From NCBI GenBank assembly GCA_016785225.1, contig JAFBJZ010000738.1:310001-374000 (forward strand): a DNA stretch of 64,000 nt, written 5' to 3'. This DNA is from Psettodes erumei. Its lineage: Eukaryota > Chordata > Actinopteri > Pleuronectiformes > Psettodidae. Each line of letters starts with the position of its first letter. Positions within the stretch are counted from its first letter, which is position 1. Below the pieces are notes generated by a model, which made no database searches, was not told the DNA's origin, and saw nothing but the letters and a program-made list of their open reading frames with translations. Below are positions 1 to 12,339 of this stretch, piece after piece. The position numbers were made by a program, and so were the translations under genes.

Positions 1-582
1 CCATGGGCTTAAAATATATAAGTATACATCTGTGTGCCGTATGGACACAGAAAGGTCTTGTCTACTCTGTGTTTGCCTTGTCTCATCTGTATAGGAAACA
101 CTTATGTAACGAGCTGCCAGCGTCACAGCATACTGCCTCTCTCACATTACAGCACTGCCAGATTTCATCATCGCTCTCTCTTAGCTGTATACACACTTTG
201 TCGATGACACACGAGCTGTTGATAGAAGGTGATAAAAAAAGGTAATTCATGCTGTGACATTTTAGGTGGAGGGAGACATTAATTCTAAGAAACCTTTCAT
301 TCTGGTATTCTCATTGAAAGAAATCACAGATAATGGCTGTGCGCTTGAAACCCAAAACATGAAAAAGCCAGCCAGCAAGTACGCCAAAACTGCCTAGCCA
401 AGATACTATGAGCTATGAGTAATGTGCAAATATCAACTTTTTGTGGTTAAGGCGTCTTGAAGAATAATGTGACAGATAATCCAAAATAAGACTTGACCTG
501 TTCAATTTCAAACCCAGAAAAGCGGGAAAATAAAAGATAATAGATATTAGATAATAAAAAATTTCAAATATAAAATGCTCAC
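1..582 (-). other. Intron of slc6a16-like gene running off the left edge
   Basis: It follows the donor at 575-582 (minus strand GTGAGCAT). No exon encoding the next SLC6 membrane segment is present, so the next exon must be outside the window. Confidence 0.6.
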
Positions 583-3120
583 CAAGCAGCTGGAGTAGCC
601 AATCCCTGCCAGTTTTGGGGAGATGTGTTTCCATACACCGATGCTGCCCTGTCGAATGCTCTGGCCAGCTGCCAACTCCATAAAAAACAGTGGAACTCCC
701 ACAATCAGCAGAAGAAAAACATACAGCAGCATGAAGGCTCCTGGAGGGAGAGAAGCCCATATTTTTAAAATTAAGGGCAACAAATTAATTGCTTCCCACA
801 AGTTACCTAACATAGATACTTTTTTTTTACCTTTAAAAAGGTATAAAGTTGCTACTTGTGTCAAGAGAGATACAAAGATGACCATTTCGTTTACAGTTCT
901 TTCTTTAAAGACACTCACCTCCTCCATTTTGGTGGCAGAGGTATGGGAACCTCCATACATTCCCTAAGCCCACACTGAACCCAACCTGGGCCAAGACATA
1001 CTGGACCTTAGAGTCCCATGCTGGCCGGTCTCCATCATTTGTCTCAATTCCATCTGGACCAGCAAGCTGAGTTTCAGACTGACCTTCACCAAGCCAGGCT
1101 CCGTCTTCATTGCTGTCTAATGCAGGCTTTTCAGTCTGGTCATAAACAGAGAAGAAGAAGAAGAAGAAGAAGAAGAAGAAAAGATAGACTGGCTTTAGTA
1201 AAAAAGTTAAGTCAGTTGTTAGGTTTCCTCTTAAATTCGAAAGCTTAGCTGAAATTACCCTTATAAATTTTTACAAATACTTTTTTTTTGCAAGTAGAAA
1301 ATAGATATATGTATAGACAAAAAAGGCAAAAATCCAATTAGACGTTTTCTTCAGCACATGAACAGTGAACGTGTTTGAGTTTATCCAATTGATCTATTTC
1401 ACAATCCAGCAGGTATTCACCATGCCCCCCCTTAATCATTTATGGGGGACTACAGTACTCTGTAACAATATGCATGGTTAATGGCTGACTGAACATTACT
1501 GACCACCGACAGTATCTTGTATTTTGTTGTAATAGTGTCACGTGTGTGCCAAACGTGGGCCTGCACCATCCACCAACTACCATAAGATACACATGTGCAG
1601 TAACTCATGCTGCACCACACTTTCATAAATAAACAGAGAGCATGCTCCCTGTGGGGAAAGAGAGAGACTACTGTCCACACACTGTGCAGTGTCAAAGCGC
1701 AAATGCTTTCACATTGTTTTAATGTTTTTAGTTTTATCTGTTGCCTAACTGGTCGCTCTCTCTCGCTCTCGTACCAGAGGTGTGTTAAGGTATCGCTGGT
1801 ACAAACCCAACATTTCCTACTGCTTCATCATTCACTCAGCATTTGACCATAACCTGAAGTCAGCGCAACCACTGCTTTTGCCCAATCATCCAGTACTGAA
1901 ATCTTGAAGTGATTTTGACAGCAATGAAAAATGTGCTGTTTGCCGGGACGTACACTATGGCACATTTACACTGTCAAGGATTGCATCATTAGTCAGCATT
2001 TACAAAGAATAGATTATTCTATATGTCATTTACTGTGGTATGTTATGTTAAAGGACAATGTGACTCACATACAAGAAAAGATCAGATCAGCAGACTACAC
2101 ACAACATACTCTTGTTTACCAACACAGCTATGATGAATGGGCAAGATCCAAAATGACTTAGCACAAGCCAAACTGGCTTGCAGGATTGTTTCTATGTGCC
2201 CCTGCAGGTATCAGCTGGTGAGAATGGAAAATTACAAGGGGCGTATGAGTCAGAGAAGAACGTGGCTGGCTCAACACACATGGCCAGATTGAACAGATGA
2301 TGTGCATGTGCACATGCACACATACAAAGAGAAGTGTGAGAGAGTGACAAAAATATGCATGCGTACACAAATAGAGATAATGGGAAGCGGAAAGAGCAGT
2401 GGTCACTTGGTTGGTCTGGGGGTGAGGGTCTTCAGTGACATGTGGGTGGGAGCAAGAGGGGGAACGGGAGGATTGGTTCACACTGTGGGTGGTGCTGGCC
2501 TGCATGGATAGACCATGTAGCAGATAGAGTGAGTTACAAGGCTTTTATGATTTAGTTCAACATTTTGAAGACTGAACATAAAAAACTTAAGAGACAGAAG
2601 CTTCATTAAAGTTTAGGCATTTAAGTAAGTAGTTACCTCCAGATTCAGATAAACTGGTGATTCACTAAGAATAAAGTGTCTTTCAAAATGACATGTGGAG
2701 AACCAACCTAATCATAAAAAGTAATTGTTGTCATTGTATCATTTCTGTTCATAAATGCAGATATGGTTTAAATCTTAATCAGATTTACAAGTCCGGATAT
2801 TACAGTACTTCTACCATTGTGAACTTTCAAAACAATACAGCAAGCCAGTTTCAGGTCTCCTTGTAGTTTGTTGTAACAAGATCATATATACTGTACATTA
2901 AACCAATGGGAACATGAGTGCAATTTGTTTTAAATGGAGACACTACTTGTGGATGTGGAAAAACCCTGCATCCATTTTCTTCAGCTCTGGGCTTTGCTTA
3001 AAGTCTTTTTCAAAAGAACTACTGTGTTTTCTTCTTTCCTTCAGTTTTTCTTTAGTTGAATAACCTTAAATTATCTTCTTGATCCACAGCCCCTTTCCCC
3101 CAGCACATGCACAAATGCGT

Positions 3121-3179
<59 letters not shown>

Positions 3180-4760
3180 GACAGGCAAAGAGAAAGCAGT
3201 GGTTGTAAATTTTTGGTCATTCGGGATCTATCTCTGGGTACATTTGGAAAACAGGCAACCACAGGTCTTTAGTGCACTGTAACAGTAAATGCACAGAAGC
3301 ATGCAGCTGTGGTCAAACCTGCCTATTAATCTCTGTATTAAAGTCTTGAAGACTTAGATCCATTTTAACATCTTAACTTCCACTTGCCTTTACAAGCATA
3401 AAGTATTTAGAACACTGTTTTATGTATAGTATCTACACATTATGTGGGTTAGTGCCTTAAACGGAGTGTTAGTTTACAGATATCCCAACCCTTCACAAAG
3501 AATACAGCCCCTTTCGTGTATATTTTTTTTACATGTTGACACAATGTTTGAAAAGGAGGCAAAGACATTTTTTGTGTAAATGTAACTTTGGCAACCTGCC
3601 AACTCAGGACCCAGTGACGTTTCTGTAACTCTTATCTTGGCTCAAAAGTAAATTGAACAATCACCCTCATCAGACCATCAGCTAACTCAACCATACATTT
3701 TCAACTTTTATTCAAGCTAGCAGCTACAGGATGAAGACCAAATAGCAAAACTGGCACGTGAGTGAAACACGACTGAAACAAGAGCAGAAGCCTAATAAGA
3801 GAAGCTCACAAGATGTGTTCCAGTGCAAAACACGACACAAGTGACTGTGTACCAACAACGATATAATACTGCAGATTCAGTGGACATTAAGAAGCAGAAT
3901 AGTTACAAGGCATAGCATTGCATATAGGCATTGCATGTAATCGGCTACAATTCAGCAGCACCAGAGATGTCCATCAAGACAAAGATCATTTAGGTTTACT
4001 TATTCCCTCTCTCCGTTTATCCCAGCAATGCATTTAATGAAAGGAAAAGAGCCAACACCCTACACATGTATACACTAGAAAAAATACATTCACTCCTCTT
4101 CCCCCAGCACACACATGCACACACACACAACCAAGTACAAGTTTCATAACCTGAGTAGCTGTCAATCACACTAATTCTGCCCTTTATGATGAAACCTGTA
4201 GGGTGCAGAGGATAAAAGTACCTTAGGATACAGTATGTTTTTTGCAATAAATAAATAAATAAGTTAGATTTGTATGCGTATGTTTAAGCTACACGGGGAA
4301 TTTACATTAAATGTGCATTACATTACATTTACATAGACTTTTAAAAACAAGTGATAAATGTTAACGTTTGGCTGCAGTTTGGTTGTGTGGGGGGTATATG
4401 TGTCCATGTTTCAAATGAAACTTACAATAGCCCTGATGTGCAGATACAAGTGATGTGAAACATAGCTGTTGCCATAGATACTGAACAGCGTAAATATCTC
4501 ACCCTTACAGCCCTTTCACGGGTGGTCAAGTAACTGACAAATGGAATATAGTTGTTAACGGTAAATTATACAACCGAGAACCTCAAAACTTCCCACGAGA
4601 CAAAACAAACAATCAAAAGGGAAAAAAACAGTGAAAAAGAAGAAGTGAACAATAAGCTCAGGTGGAGTTTAGTTATGAGCGCTCATAAAAGGACGTTAAT
4701 AACGTGTAAAAGCAGAACAACGATGTGTTGTGGACATACCATGCTGACAGCACGGTCCAT
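583..4760 (-). CDS. slc6a16: Sodium-coupled neurotransmitter/amino-acid transporter, SLC6A16-like (5' part only)
   Basis: Three coding exons are visible on the minus strand: 4740-4760 (seven codons, MDRAVSM), 919-1135 and 583-740. Phases fit at both junctions. The joined protein has a hydrophilic N-terminus, then the SLC6 signature of TM1 (GFSVGLGNVWRFPYLC, followed by NGGGAF), TM2 and the loop ending ISPKLAGIGYSSCL. The stretch FFMELAAGQSIRQGSIGVWK is closest to the SLC6A15/16/17 subfamily, and the AAGQS-RQG wording favours SLC6A16. The remaining membrane helices must lie left of position 1, since I see no further exon in 1-582. The leader exon has an in-frame ATG at 5081, so a start 107 codons further upstream is possible; I prefer 4760 because nothing upstream resembles the family. 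The exon-2 acceptor lies beside a GAA/CTT microsatellite. Substrate cannot be inferred; SLC6A16 is an orphan in mammals. Confidence 0.8.
1151..1181. repeat. (GAA)n microsatellite, CTT on the gene strand
   Basis: About ten GAA units. On the minus strand this is a CTT run ending 14 nt before the AG acceptor of the slc6a16-like exon 919-1135, so it supplies the pyrimidine tract. Confidence 0.9.
3122..3177. repeat. (CA)n microsatellite
   Basis: Uninterrupted run of about 28 CA units in intron 1 of the slc6a16-like gene. It also creates spurious His/Thr or Val/Cys reading frames. Confidence 0.97.
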
Positions 4761-5081
4761 GAGAGGAGTAGAGTTTCCTGCAGCCCTGGTGTTGGTTTCT
4801 TTGGAGTTGGTAGCCTTTCTGACAAGGTTACTTTTAAACTCTTCCTTTTTTGGTATTTGGCTTATTCGGGCTGACAAATCTGATGTGGTGAAGGGAGAAA
4901 GGTCTCGACCGGACAGCTTGGACAACTCTAGCGACCGCGTTTGTTGCTTTGGAACAAACTCTGTCGTCGTCGCCGACCCAAGAAGAAATGAAGGAGAAGG
5001 CAGCGCAGCTGGAGCCAATGGGGAAAGTGAGGGGGCTGACCTGCCCTTCCCCAAAATGGTCAGTGGGCCTGGACAGCACAC
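4740..5081 (-). other. 5' leader/first exon of slc6a16-like gene
   Basis: This is an open reading frame on the minus strand that ends in a strong donor (ATG followed by GTATGT at 4734-4739). It splices in phase 0 to the exon at 919-1135. It is probably mostly 5' untranslated sequence, although it stays open for 107 codons before the preferred start. The Ser/Pro-rich translation matches nothing I recognise. Confidence 0.5.
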
Positions 5082-7975
5082 TACGCACTACTGACTGCGT
5101 CTGTGTGTGTATCCAGCAGGCACATGTTGCGCTGACTGAGATCATGTTACTTTACTGCGCTTTACTGCATTTAAGAAAGCCTACACTATCGCCTGCAGAA
5201 TATTTAAAAAAAAAAACAACGATTAAAGCCTAAGCTGCGCGTCTTTTCGTGCAGTTAGGGTACAGGCGCTTACTGCACCCACGATATAGATGAATCTGCC
5301 TTGACTGGACTGATTGCTGTTACATTCTGCAAGACAGACGTGTTGGAATGTAAATGTATGTGATCAACAAACTCATAAAACAAATAATCCCTTGAGGAGT
5401 TTATTCGTATAGTTTGTGAAACTTCATTTTAAAAAGTAGCCTACAAAAGCAAGATGTAGGTTTGTCATTGTCCAGAGTGGTCTCACAAAAGAAGCATTTT
5501 AATTTTTATTACTGTCTTATTATATTTTATGAACTAATCATATAGTTTGCATGTAAATCATTATCTGCAAAGTAGCTATCAAATGCAGCCGAGTAAAAGC
5601 TCTGTGTCAATTCATCACCGTTTCATATTTCTCATTGCCCAACGGACTCGGTCATGTCAATAAAAGATACTATGAGAGAGTCATTCTGAAAAACTCAAGG
5701 AATGATCTAAGCTCTGTCTGTGAGAAAAATCAGTCTTGAATAAAGTACTTCTGTTTTAAAAGGAAACGTTTACACTACCCAATCAGTTCATCAGAATTAG
5801 GACACAATTTCCCTTCAAGGATGAATAAAGTAATCTTTCTATCTATTTGAAATGAAGGTCTTCAGTCGGCAGTGCTATAACTAGAAGCTTTTTGGAATAA
5901 AACACTGAAAGCACGGAGGTGACTGTTTTATGTTTTGTCGTTGTGTGGAAGTCAGAGCCTTGGGTATTTCTCCACTGCATTTGCAAATAACATTATCATT
6001 GAATTTCAGTATATGCAGCAGCTATTTAACATTTTCTGTGCAAACATTTAGTCAAACGTGAGTGAGAGCAAAGGACAGATGGAGTCTGACCTGTAATGAC
6101 CAGTTGGTGTCACTATACACCAACTACTCTGTTTTCCCAAACGTCATACATGCTTACCTACAGCAGACCTGGGAGAACGTGCAAGTCTGACTGGTGCCCT
6201 TTACAGACCCATTTTCTGTAAGGACAAACACATCTGCAATTATGTGTTTTTCTCGTCTACATTTGCTAATTAATTCAAAATGCATCTGCTATACTGTTGA
6301 AGATTACACAAGTCAGCAGTGTTACATTTCTGGAGTAAACATCTCCGTATCCAGAGATGTTTCACCCACATCCATTTCCTTCTTTCATAATGTTACAAAC
6401 AATTGAAACTTCAGCCTTCTGACTTTGCTTTCTGTCATTTTCTTAACTAATTACACACAGATTTTTTTTTATTATGAAATGATTGATGATGATTGGTAGG
6501 TGGTTGTATGGTCACAGAGAAAGGTCCAAGTTATGCAAACTTAAGTAACGCAATTTCTGCTTTGAGGAAAACCCAAATGATGAATGAATTTCTCTTATAT
6601 CTCTTCATTTCTTTTTAAAAAATATTTATTCATAACTTGAGCAGTGAATCACCTCATTCACCTTTTTGTTATTATACTCTCAAATGATAATTGACATTAC
6701 TGAATTTGTGGAGGTGGTGATCTTGAGGAAGACTGTGTTACATTACTGGAATGACATGTGTTACAGATCACATTAGCCCCTTGGTGCAAGCCAGTCTGTC
6801 ATAAGGAAGCAGAGGTGCTCAAAGATGCAGAGGGTAGAATGGGAGGGACAGAGTGTGTTTGTATGAGAGAGTCAGAGGAGAGTGAAAGCAGCACAGATTA
6901 ACTTCAAGGCCAGACTTGTTTTTCTCGTTTCTGCATTTCTCCAGAAGGTGGGACGGACTCATCAGCTACGCTCAGTGCACACACAGCACAGCACAAGGAT
7001 TGTTTTCTGTGCCTTGGATTTAAAAACTCAAACTGCTACTGAAAGGTACAGTCATGGATCATTAATTTCAAATGTCAACTGTAAATTGTGTGTTGGTGTG
7101 TTTGTGAGAGAGAGAGGAGGGACAAAGAAAGGGACAAAGAAAGAGAGTGGGAGAGACAGGTGCACCTGTCACATGCAGAGCTATTTTTGAAGAGAGGTTG
7201 CATCTCTTCTTCTTGACAAATTGGAATGTTTAATCTACTGTAGTTACATGAAGGGCTTTGATTGCATATGTTAAAAGAATGTTTGAAAAAGTTCATGCAG
7301 TATTCACGGCTCCATCAACATGCTGGAAGTTGGAAGAAATTACAGGAGGAAGAAAGGCAGGAAAATGTGAAAAAAGAGTGTGTCTGCATAGCACAAACTT
7401 GCGTCTTTTATATTTTATATAGCTTGAACACTTTCTCTAGCTGTGCTTCTCTGCCTGTGTCATTAACATGCCATGCACCTGGGGACGGTGGTTTTTCCTG
7501 TCATATGTATATGTCACTTTAAGGTGCACGAGTCGGTGAGTATGCACAGCATACTCAGCATTCTCACAATCAGCTTGTGGAATGTGGCACTATAGAGCTC
7601 CCATTCATCTTTTTTTTGTGCTTGTGCATTTTAGTCACTAACGTAAAGTTGATGAAAATCTTTCAAATTACATGAATTCTTATGTAGACTTTATGGTTGA
7701 GAAAATAAAACCTTGTGTATATATAATGTATATACATATATATGTACAGTCCATAATAGTTTTAGGAATGCTAGGCATGAGTCCCATTAAGTGGTAATTA
7801 ATCTGTTAATAATTTCATGATTACAGAGGTCTGAAGCAACAAGACTATTAGGTGTCATGTAGGAAAAGTTCTTCCATTTTAAGTATCTAAACATTATGTC
7901 CTTCTGTATCACAGTATTTACTTGATTACTTGGTACTTGATACTTGATTATCCTGTTTGCATCCACACACAACAG
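5082..7975. other. Region between slc6a16-like leader and eps8l1-like first coding exon
   Basis: No convincing exon is seen on either strand. The segment should hold the promoters of the two divergent genes and the 5' untranslated exon implied by the acceptor at 7975. I searched translations here for the PTB-domain exons expected of an EPS8 protein and did not find any. The region is AT-rich with short TA runs near 7715-7745. Confidence 0.55.
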
Positions 7976-10900
7976 ATGTCTGCACCTCCGGTGGTTCCTA
8001 AAAAGCCTTCAGGTGTTCGAGTCATGATTCCAGGACAGCAGCCTACACCCACTGGCCTGCCCATTTTCACAGTCTCTGGCAAAGGTAAACAAGTACTCAT
8101 CTGGTCAGCATGCATGTGTAATATCTGTAAACTTATACTGTAGATGTATTTTCAGTCGGCTGCCTACAACCAACTTACTGCAGCAGACTTGGTGTTTTTG
8201 TATATATATGTATGTATATTGAAATTTTATTTTAATGGAATTATTCTTCCTCTTTTCAGAGAACAGTGCCAGGTGGGACTCTAATCATACATCTCAACTG
8301 AATGCAGAGAGAGAGGTGGTACGTATCACTGTATAAATGATTTAGATTTAGATTTTTTTTCTATATGTGTATACTGCAGGTGGCTAAAACCTTCAGTGTG
8401 TGCCTTCATCAGGAGATTCTGAACCACTGCTTTGACGATGTGGAGCGATTCATGGGACGGTTGCAGCAGACGGCCGAGGCCCAGAGTATTCTCAACCAAA
8501 GTAGGAAGAAGAGAAGCAGAAAGAGCAAGAAGAAGAAGGCAGACCAAGATGGTGAGAGGATAGGTATCATTCTGTCTGGATTGGTGTGAATGGGAGTTTG
8601 AGTCTCTAGGTACCCTGTGTTGACCTTGCTACATAGTCCAGGTGTGATGCTTGGTAGGGCAATGCATGCATTGATAATAAAAATTGACACAAGACTGTCT
8701 ATGGCTTTGTCCCATGGGAGTGCACTTGTAGTAACAAGCTGGAGGAAGCACTCCACCCCTTTTCCCCAATTGTGCTGTGTAGTGTTTCATATACATACTT
8801 GATTGAGTTGTTTTGCTTGGAGCTGTGATCGTACGCTTTTGTGTGCAGATGATTTGCTGACCATGAAAGCTTGCCCCCCATCAGAGGAAGAGTTTGTGGA
8901 CTTCTTTCAGAAAATCAAGTACTCCCTTAGTCTGCTGGTGAGATTAGACTAGTCATAATTAAGCACTGAATAAATCTTCAAGTCATAAATTTAAAAACAC
9001 ACCATAAATTAAAATGCAAATGACTGAATCTGTTGGTTTATTTAGGATCGTCTCAAGACATCCATCTCACAGCCTAGTGCAGCAGACCTGCTGCATCACA
9101 TCTTTGTGCCTCTTAGACTGGTGAGTCTGTTGTAATGCTTCATTTAATGTTTTTTATTCTCTCTCTGTGATACTAACTAATTTTCACACTTTCTTCCACA
9201 GACAGTGAAAACCACTGGAGGACCAGCCTTTGGTGCGTCAGTGGTTTCACCTGCTATGACTGCTGGTGCTGTTTCACTGCTTCACGAGCATCTGAGTGAA
9301 AGAGATAAGGAACTCTGGACATCTTTAGGGCCGAACTGGATTTTATCCTGGTCTGTGTGTTTGTGTGTAAATCTTGGTTTCAGAGCGTGTCAAGTTGATC
9401 AAAAACAACAAAAAAATCAACAATTGCTTCACCTCTTTTCCCAGTTCGCACCTGAATGTGTCTGTTCCTCCATATTCACCCGTCTTCCTGGGCGGATGGC
9501 AGCCTCAGGCCTACGACTCAGCTGGCCAGCCTTTTGAAGACCCCGTCGAGTTTCAGCACAAGCAGGATGCTCTCAGGGAAAGCAGGGAGGCACAAACTCT
9601 ACAGGACCATGCTCGAAAAACAGCAAAGGGACCTGGTGAAGACAATGAGGAATTGTAAGTTTGTATAAATTGAAAAAAAAAGACAATTCAAATACCTAAT
9701 ACCTGTAATTAACAGTCCTCTTAAAATCAGTCACTTCCATATCTCGCCATATAAGATTGTAATTACTGATATCTAACTGTACTCTGTTAAATTGGTTTGT
9801 TTTTTTTACATGCTGCATATCTTTTAAGTGACATTTCTATTTCAGAGATGGAAATGGGCACCCACTAGAAGGTGAAAGACTTTACCGCTGCAGTTATGAC
9901 TTTGTGGCTAGAAACAGCAGTGAACTCTCCGTGCTACAAGGAGACACACTGACGGTAAACACCCATAAGAATTATAGTGGTGACCCACAAGCAAAAGTAG
10001 ACACGTTGTTGGAAAATGTCACAAAACTCAACTGATTTGTGAGGCATCTTTCCTTAGGTCATTGAGTCATCAAAGCGATGGTGGACGTGTCAGGATAGCT
10101 TTGGCCAGATAGGATTTGTTCCTTTTAACATCCTGGAGCCACTATCTGCTCTGAATAACACAGGGAGGGACAGCCCAGTGGTAAGCAGAGAGTTAAATGT
10201 ACAGACACAAATACACACATAGAGTTTTGTTGATGTTGGTGTCAGTGCCTCAGTTACTGCACTGTTACTGCAGTTGTCCATTCATTCATTCATCTTTCCA
10301 CAACAGAAGAGCCCCCTTTCACCTGCGACAAAGTACTTCTCATATGCGCCATCAAGCCCGGTTGGGCTCAGTCCTACTGCTACAAGCCCAACAGTCCGAC
10401 CTCAGAGCATGGTTTTACCATCCGCAGGAATGGGAGAGGACAGCGACAGAGGTAAATCACATCATGCATACAAAGTTCACAAACATGCCGGATCCTGTGC
10501 ACTTCTTTTTCATGCAACGCACAGCAACTCTGGAGGTTAACACTACTTCTGAAATAGTGAGTGATGCCTTGACTCACTATATTGTATATGAAGCTCTATA
10601 TGACACTGCTGGCCTGTATGTTTGTGAAAATTGAGCTTTGTGTTTGTGCAGTCCTGATAATGAACGACGAGCTTCTTCAGCGGCTAGCTGAGAAAAGAGG
10701 CTCAGTCCGTCCACTGGTGGTCCCTCGCCCAGCCAACACTGCTGCTACCCTGAACTATCAGTCGCAACCTGCGAAGGTGGAGGCCTGGCTCACCGCCAAG
10801 GGATTTAGTCAGCAGTGAGTGTCTACTCCTGGAGAGACCGTCCGTTTCAACTCAGACTGTTTCCAAAAACCCGATTCAGCACAAGGCTCATTTGTAGAAC

Positions 10901-12038
10901 TTATTGTTTAATTTACAGCCATATATCCTGCTCTACCAATCCATTGTTTAAGGAATATCACATCCAACATGTCCACGGTTGTATAATACAATCAATCAAA
11001 TGTATGCATTTGTATCACTTAGAGTTTTCTAAATGAAAAGGATCCTGGGGTGTCATGGCCTACTCTATAAGAAATTTAAAATAAGAAGTAGATTTTATTG
11101 GCCCAGTGGAGGAGCACTGCCTCGGCTTCAGTAAGTTGTATGGATGTGCTTTTTGGACATTTATGTAAGATGTTCACAGTCCGTTGCATGGAACATGCTG
11201 CTCATGTGCATAACAGCGCCCTCAAATGTCAAAAAAGGCTTTCCTGCTGCTTATGTGTTGCAACTTTACTGTGAACCTGGCAGAGTTGGAACACAAACAG
11301 TGAGCAGGGAAGACTTTCAAATTACTCAAAAACTTGCAGACACTGTTAACTGCAAGAAAATCAAGGAGAGATTTGGTTGGGCTTAATCTAGTTTCAACTG
11401 CTGGATTCTTTTCTTAACATGATTATAGGTGATATTTTGACAATGAAAAGCACATAGATACCAGTACTGCTTTTGTTGCTCTTTTCTCTTCTGATAGGAC
11501 AATTCAGAGTCTGGGCATTTTAACCGGAGCACAGCTATTTTCCCTGAAAAAGGAGGAGCTCCGCTCAGTGTCACCAGAGGAAGGTGCTCGAGTTTACAGC
11601 CAGATAATGGTGCAGAAGGCCCTTCTAGAGGTTTGTCATGTGTTATTCTGGATGTACTCCATTTGTGTGTTTGTGTGTGAGAGAGACAGAGAGAGAGAGA
11701 GAGTGTGTGTGTGTGTGTGTGTGTGTTGAACATGCTTGGGTCCATGTGTCCTGAGCCAGTTGTTTGCTCAGCCTTGGCTTATGCACGGTCTTACATCATT
11801 TCAGCACATTGACCAAATATTATCCACCTTTCAATTTACAATTCCAAAATGCATTGTAGCTCCAAAAAATCAGTTGTCATTTTTTAAGTTATTATTTACT
11901 AGAGAACTTTTGTGGAGATTTCTCTCTTAACTGATGATTTGTCTTCCTCAGGATGTACACAAAACTACAGAGTTAGAGAAGGTGATGGAGAAGCAAAAAC
12001 AGAAGATTGACCTTGACTCAGCAGTCTACATCCAGTGA
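7976..12038 (+). CDS. eps8l1: EPS8-like protein 1, actin/SH3 adaptor (540 aa from this start)
   Basis: Coding exons: 7976-8084, 8260-8318, 8380-8551, 8849-8937, 9046-9120, 9202-9350, 9445-9654, 9846-9954, 10058-10180, 10307-10451, 10652-10814, 11498-11630, 11952-12038. They sum to 1623 nt with consistent phases. EPS8 proteins link Rho/Rac signalling to actin through an SH3 domain and a C-terminal effector region. Visible here: a Lys/Arg-rich linker (residues 57-113) with the family string EILNHCFDDVE, the EPS8 core (114-288) including LWTSLGPNW, an SH3 domain (about 300-356: YDFVARNSSELSV, paired WW, GFVPFNIL) and a SAM-like actin-binding C-terminus (about 440-505: AWLTAKGFS, LTGAQLFSLKKEEL). 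The last matches EPS8L1 better than EPS8L2 or EPS8L3. The first ATG directly follows an acceptor AG, implying an upstream exon. No PTB domain is visible upstream, unlike typical EPS8 proteins of about 700 aa. Confidence 0.88.
11678..11727. repeat. (GA)n-(GT)n compound microsatellite
   Basis: A GA run changes into a GT run inside the last intron of the eps8l1-like gene. Confidence 0.9.
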
Positions 12039-12098
12039 TACAGATGTGGTGATTAATGGGCATAAATCAAATGTTGCTTGAATTGCTGGGGGGCACAG

Positions 12099-12121
12099 AT
12101 CATCATCATCATCATCATCAT
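12099..12121. repeat. (ATC)n microsatellite
   Basis: Seven to eight ATC units in the eps8l1 3' untranslated region. Confidence 0.9.
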
Positions 12122-12314
12122 GCATGTTATTGTATCTTGTCAGTGCCTCAGTTTCATCAGCAAAGGCAAGTTTTGTTAAAAGTAAGACTCAGTTGTAATT
12201 TTTGAGCTGTAAAACTCAGCTCCTTGTTACAGTTTACTAAAGTTATTATTTCATTTATTTTTCACAATTTAAATGTTTCTACTACCATTGTCTAGGAAAT
12301 ATTTGAAATATGAC

Positions 12315-12339
12315 AATAAACACCATGTCATGCAATAAA
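12315..12339 (+). terminator. Polyadenylation signals of eps8l1-like gene
   Basis: Two AATAAA hexamers (12315-12320 and 12334-12339) lie about 280-300 nt after the stop codon, giving a plausible 3' end. Confidence 0.6.

Larger units (their letters stand above)
1136..4739 (-). other. Intron 1 of slc6a16-like gene
   Basis: This 3.6-kb intron contains no coding exon that I can support on either strand. It holds a GAA repeat at 1151-1181 and a long CA repeat at 3122-3177. Confidence 0.6.

Noticed and set aside
3071..3282. Frames rich in Thr/His or Cys/Val over CA repeats (also at 19.8-20.0, 54.4-54.7 and 56.0-56.3 kb)
   Set aside because: Translations of dinucleotide repeats, not genes.
4552..5094. 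180-codon open frame on the plus strand
   Set aside because: It lies opposite the slc6a16-like leader exon, has no family resemblance, and the minus strand has the donor and phase that fit a real exon.
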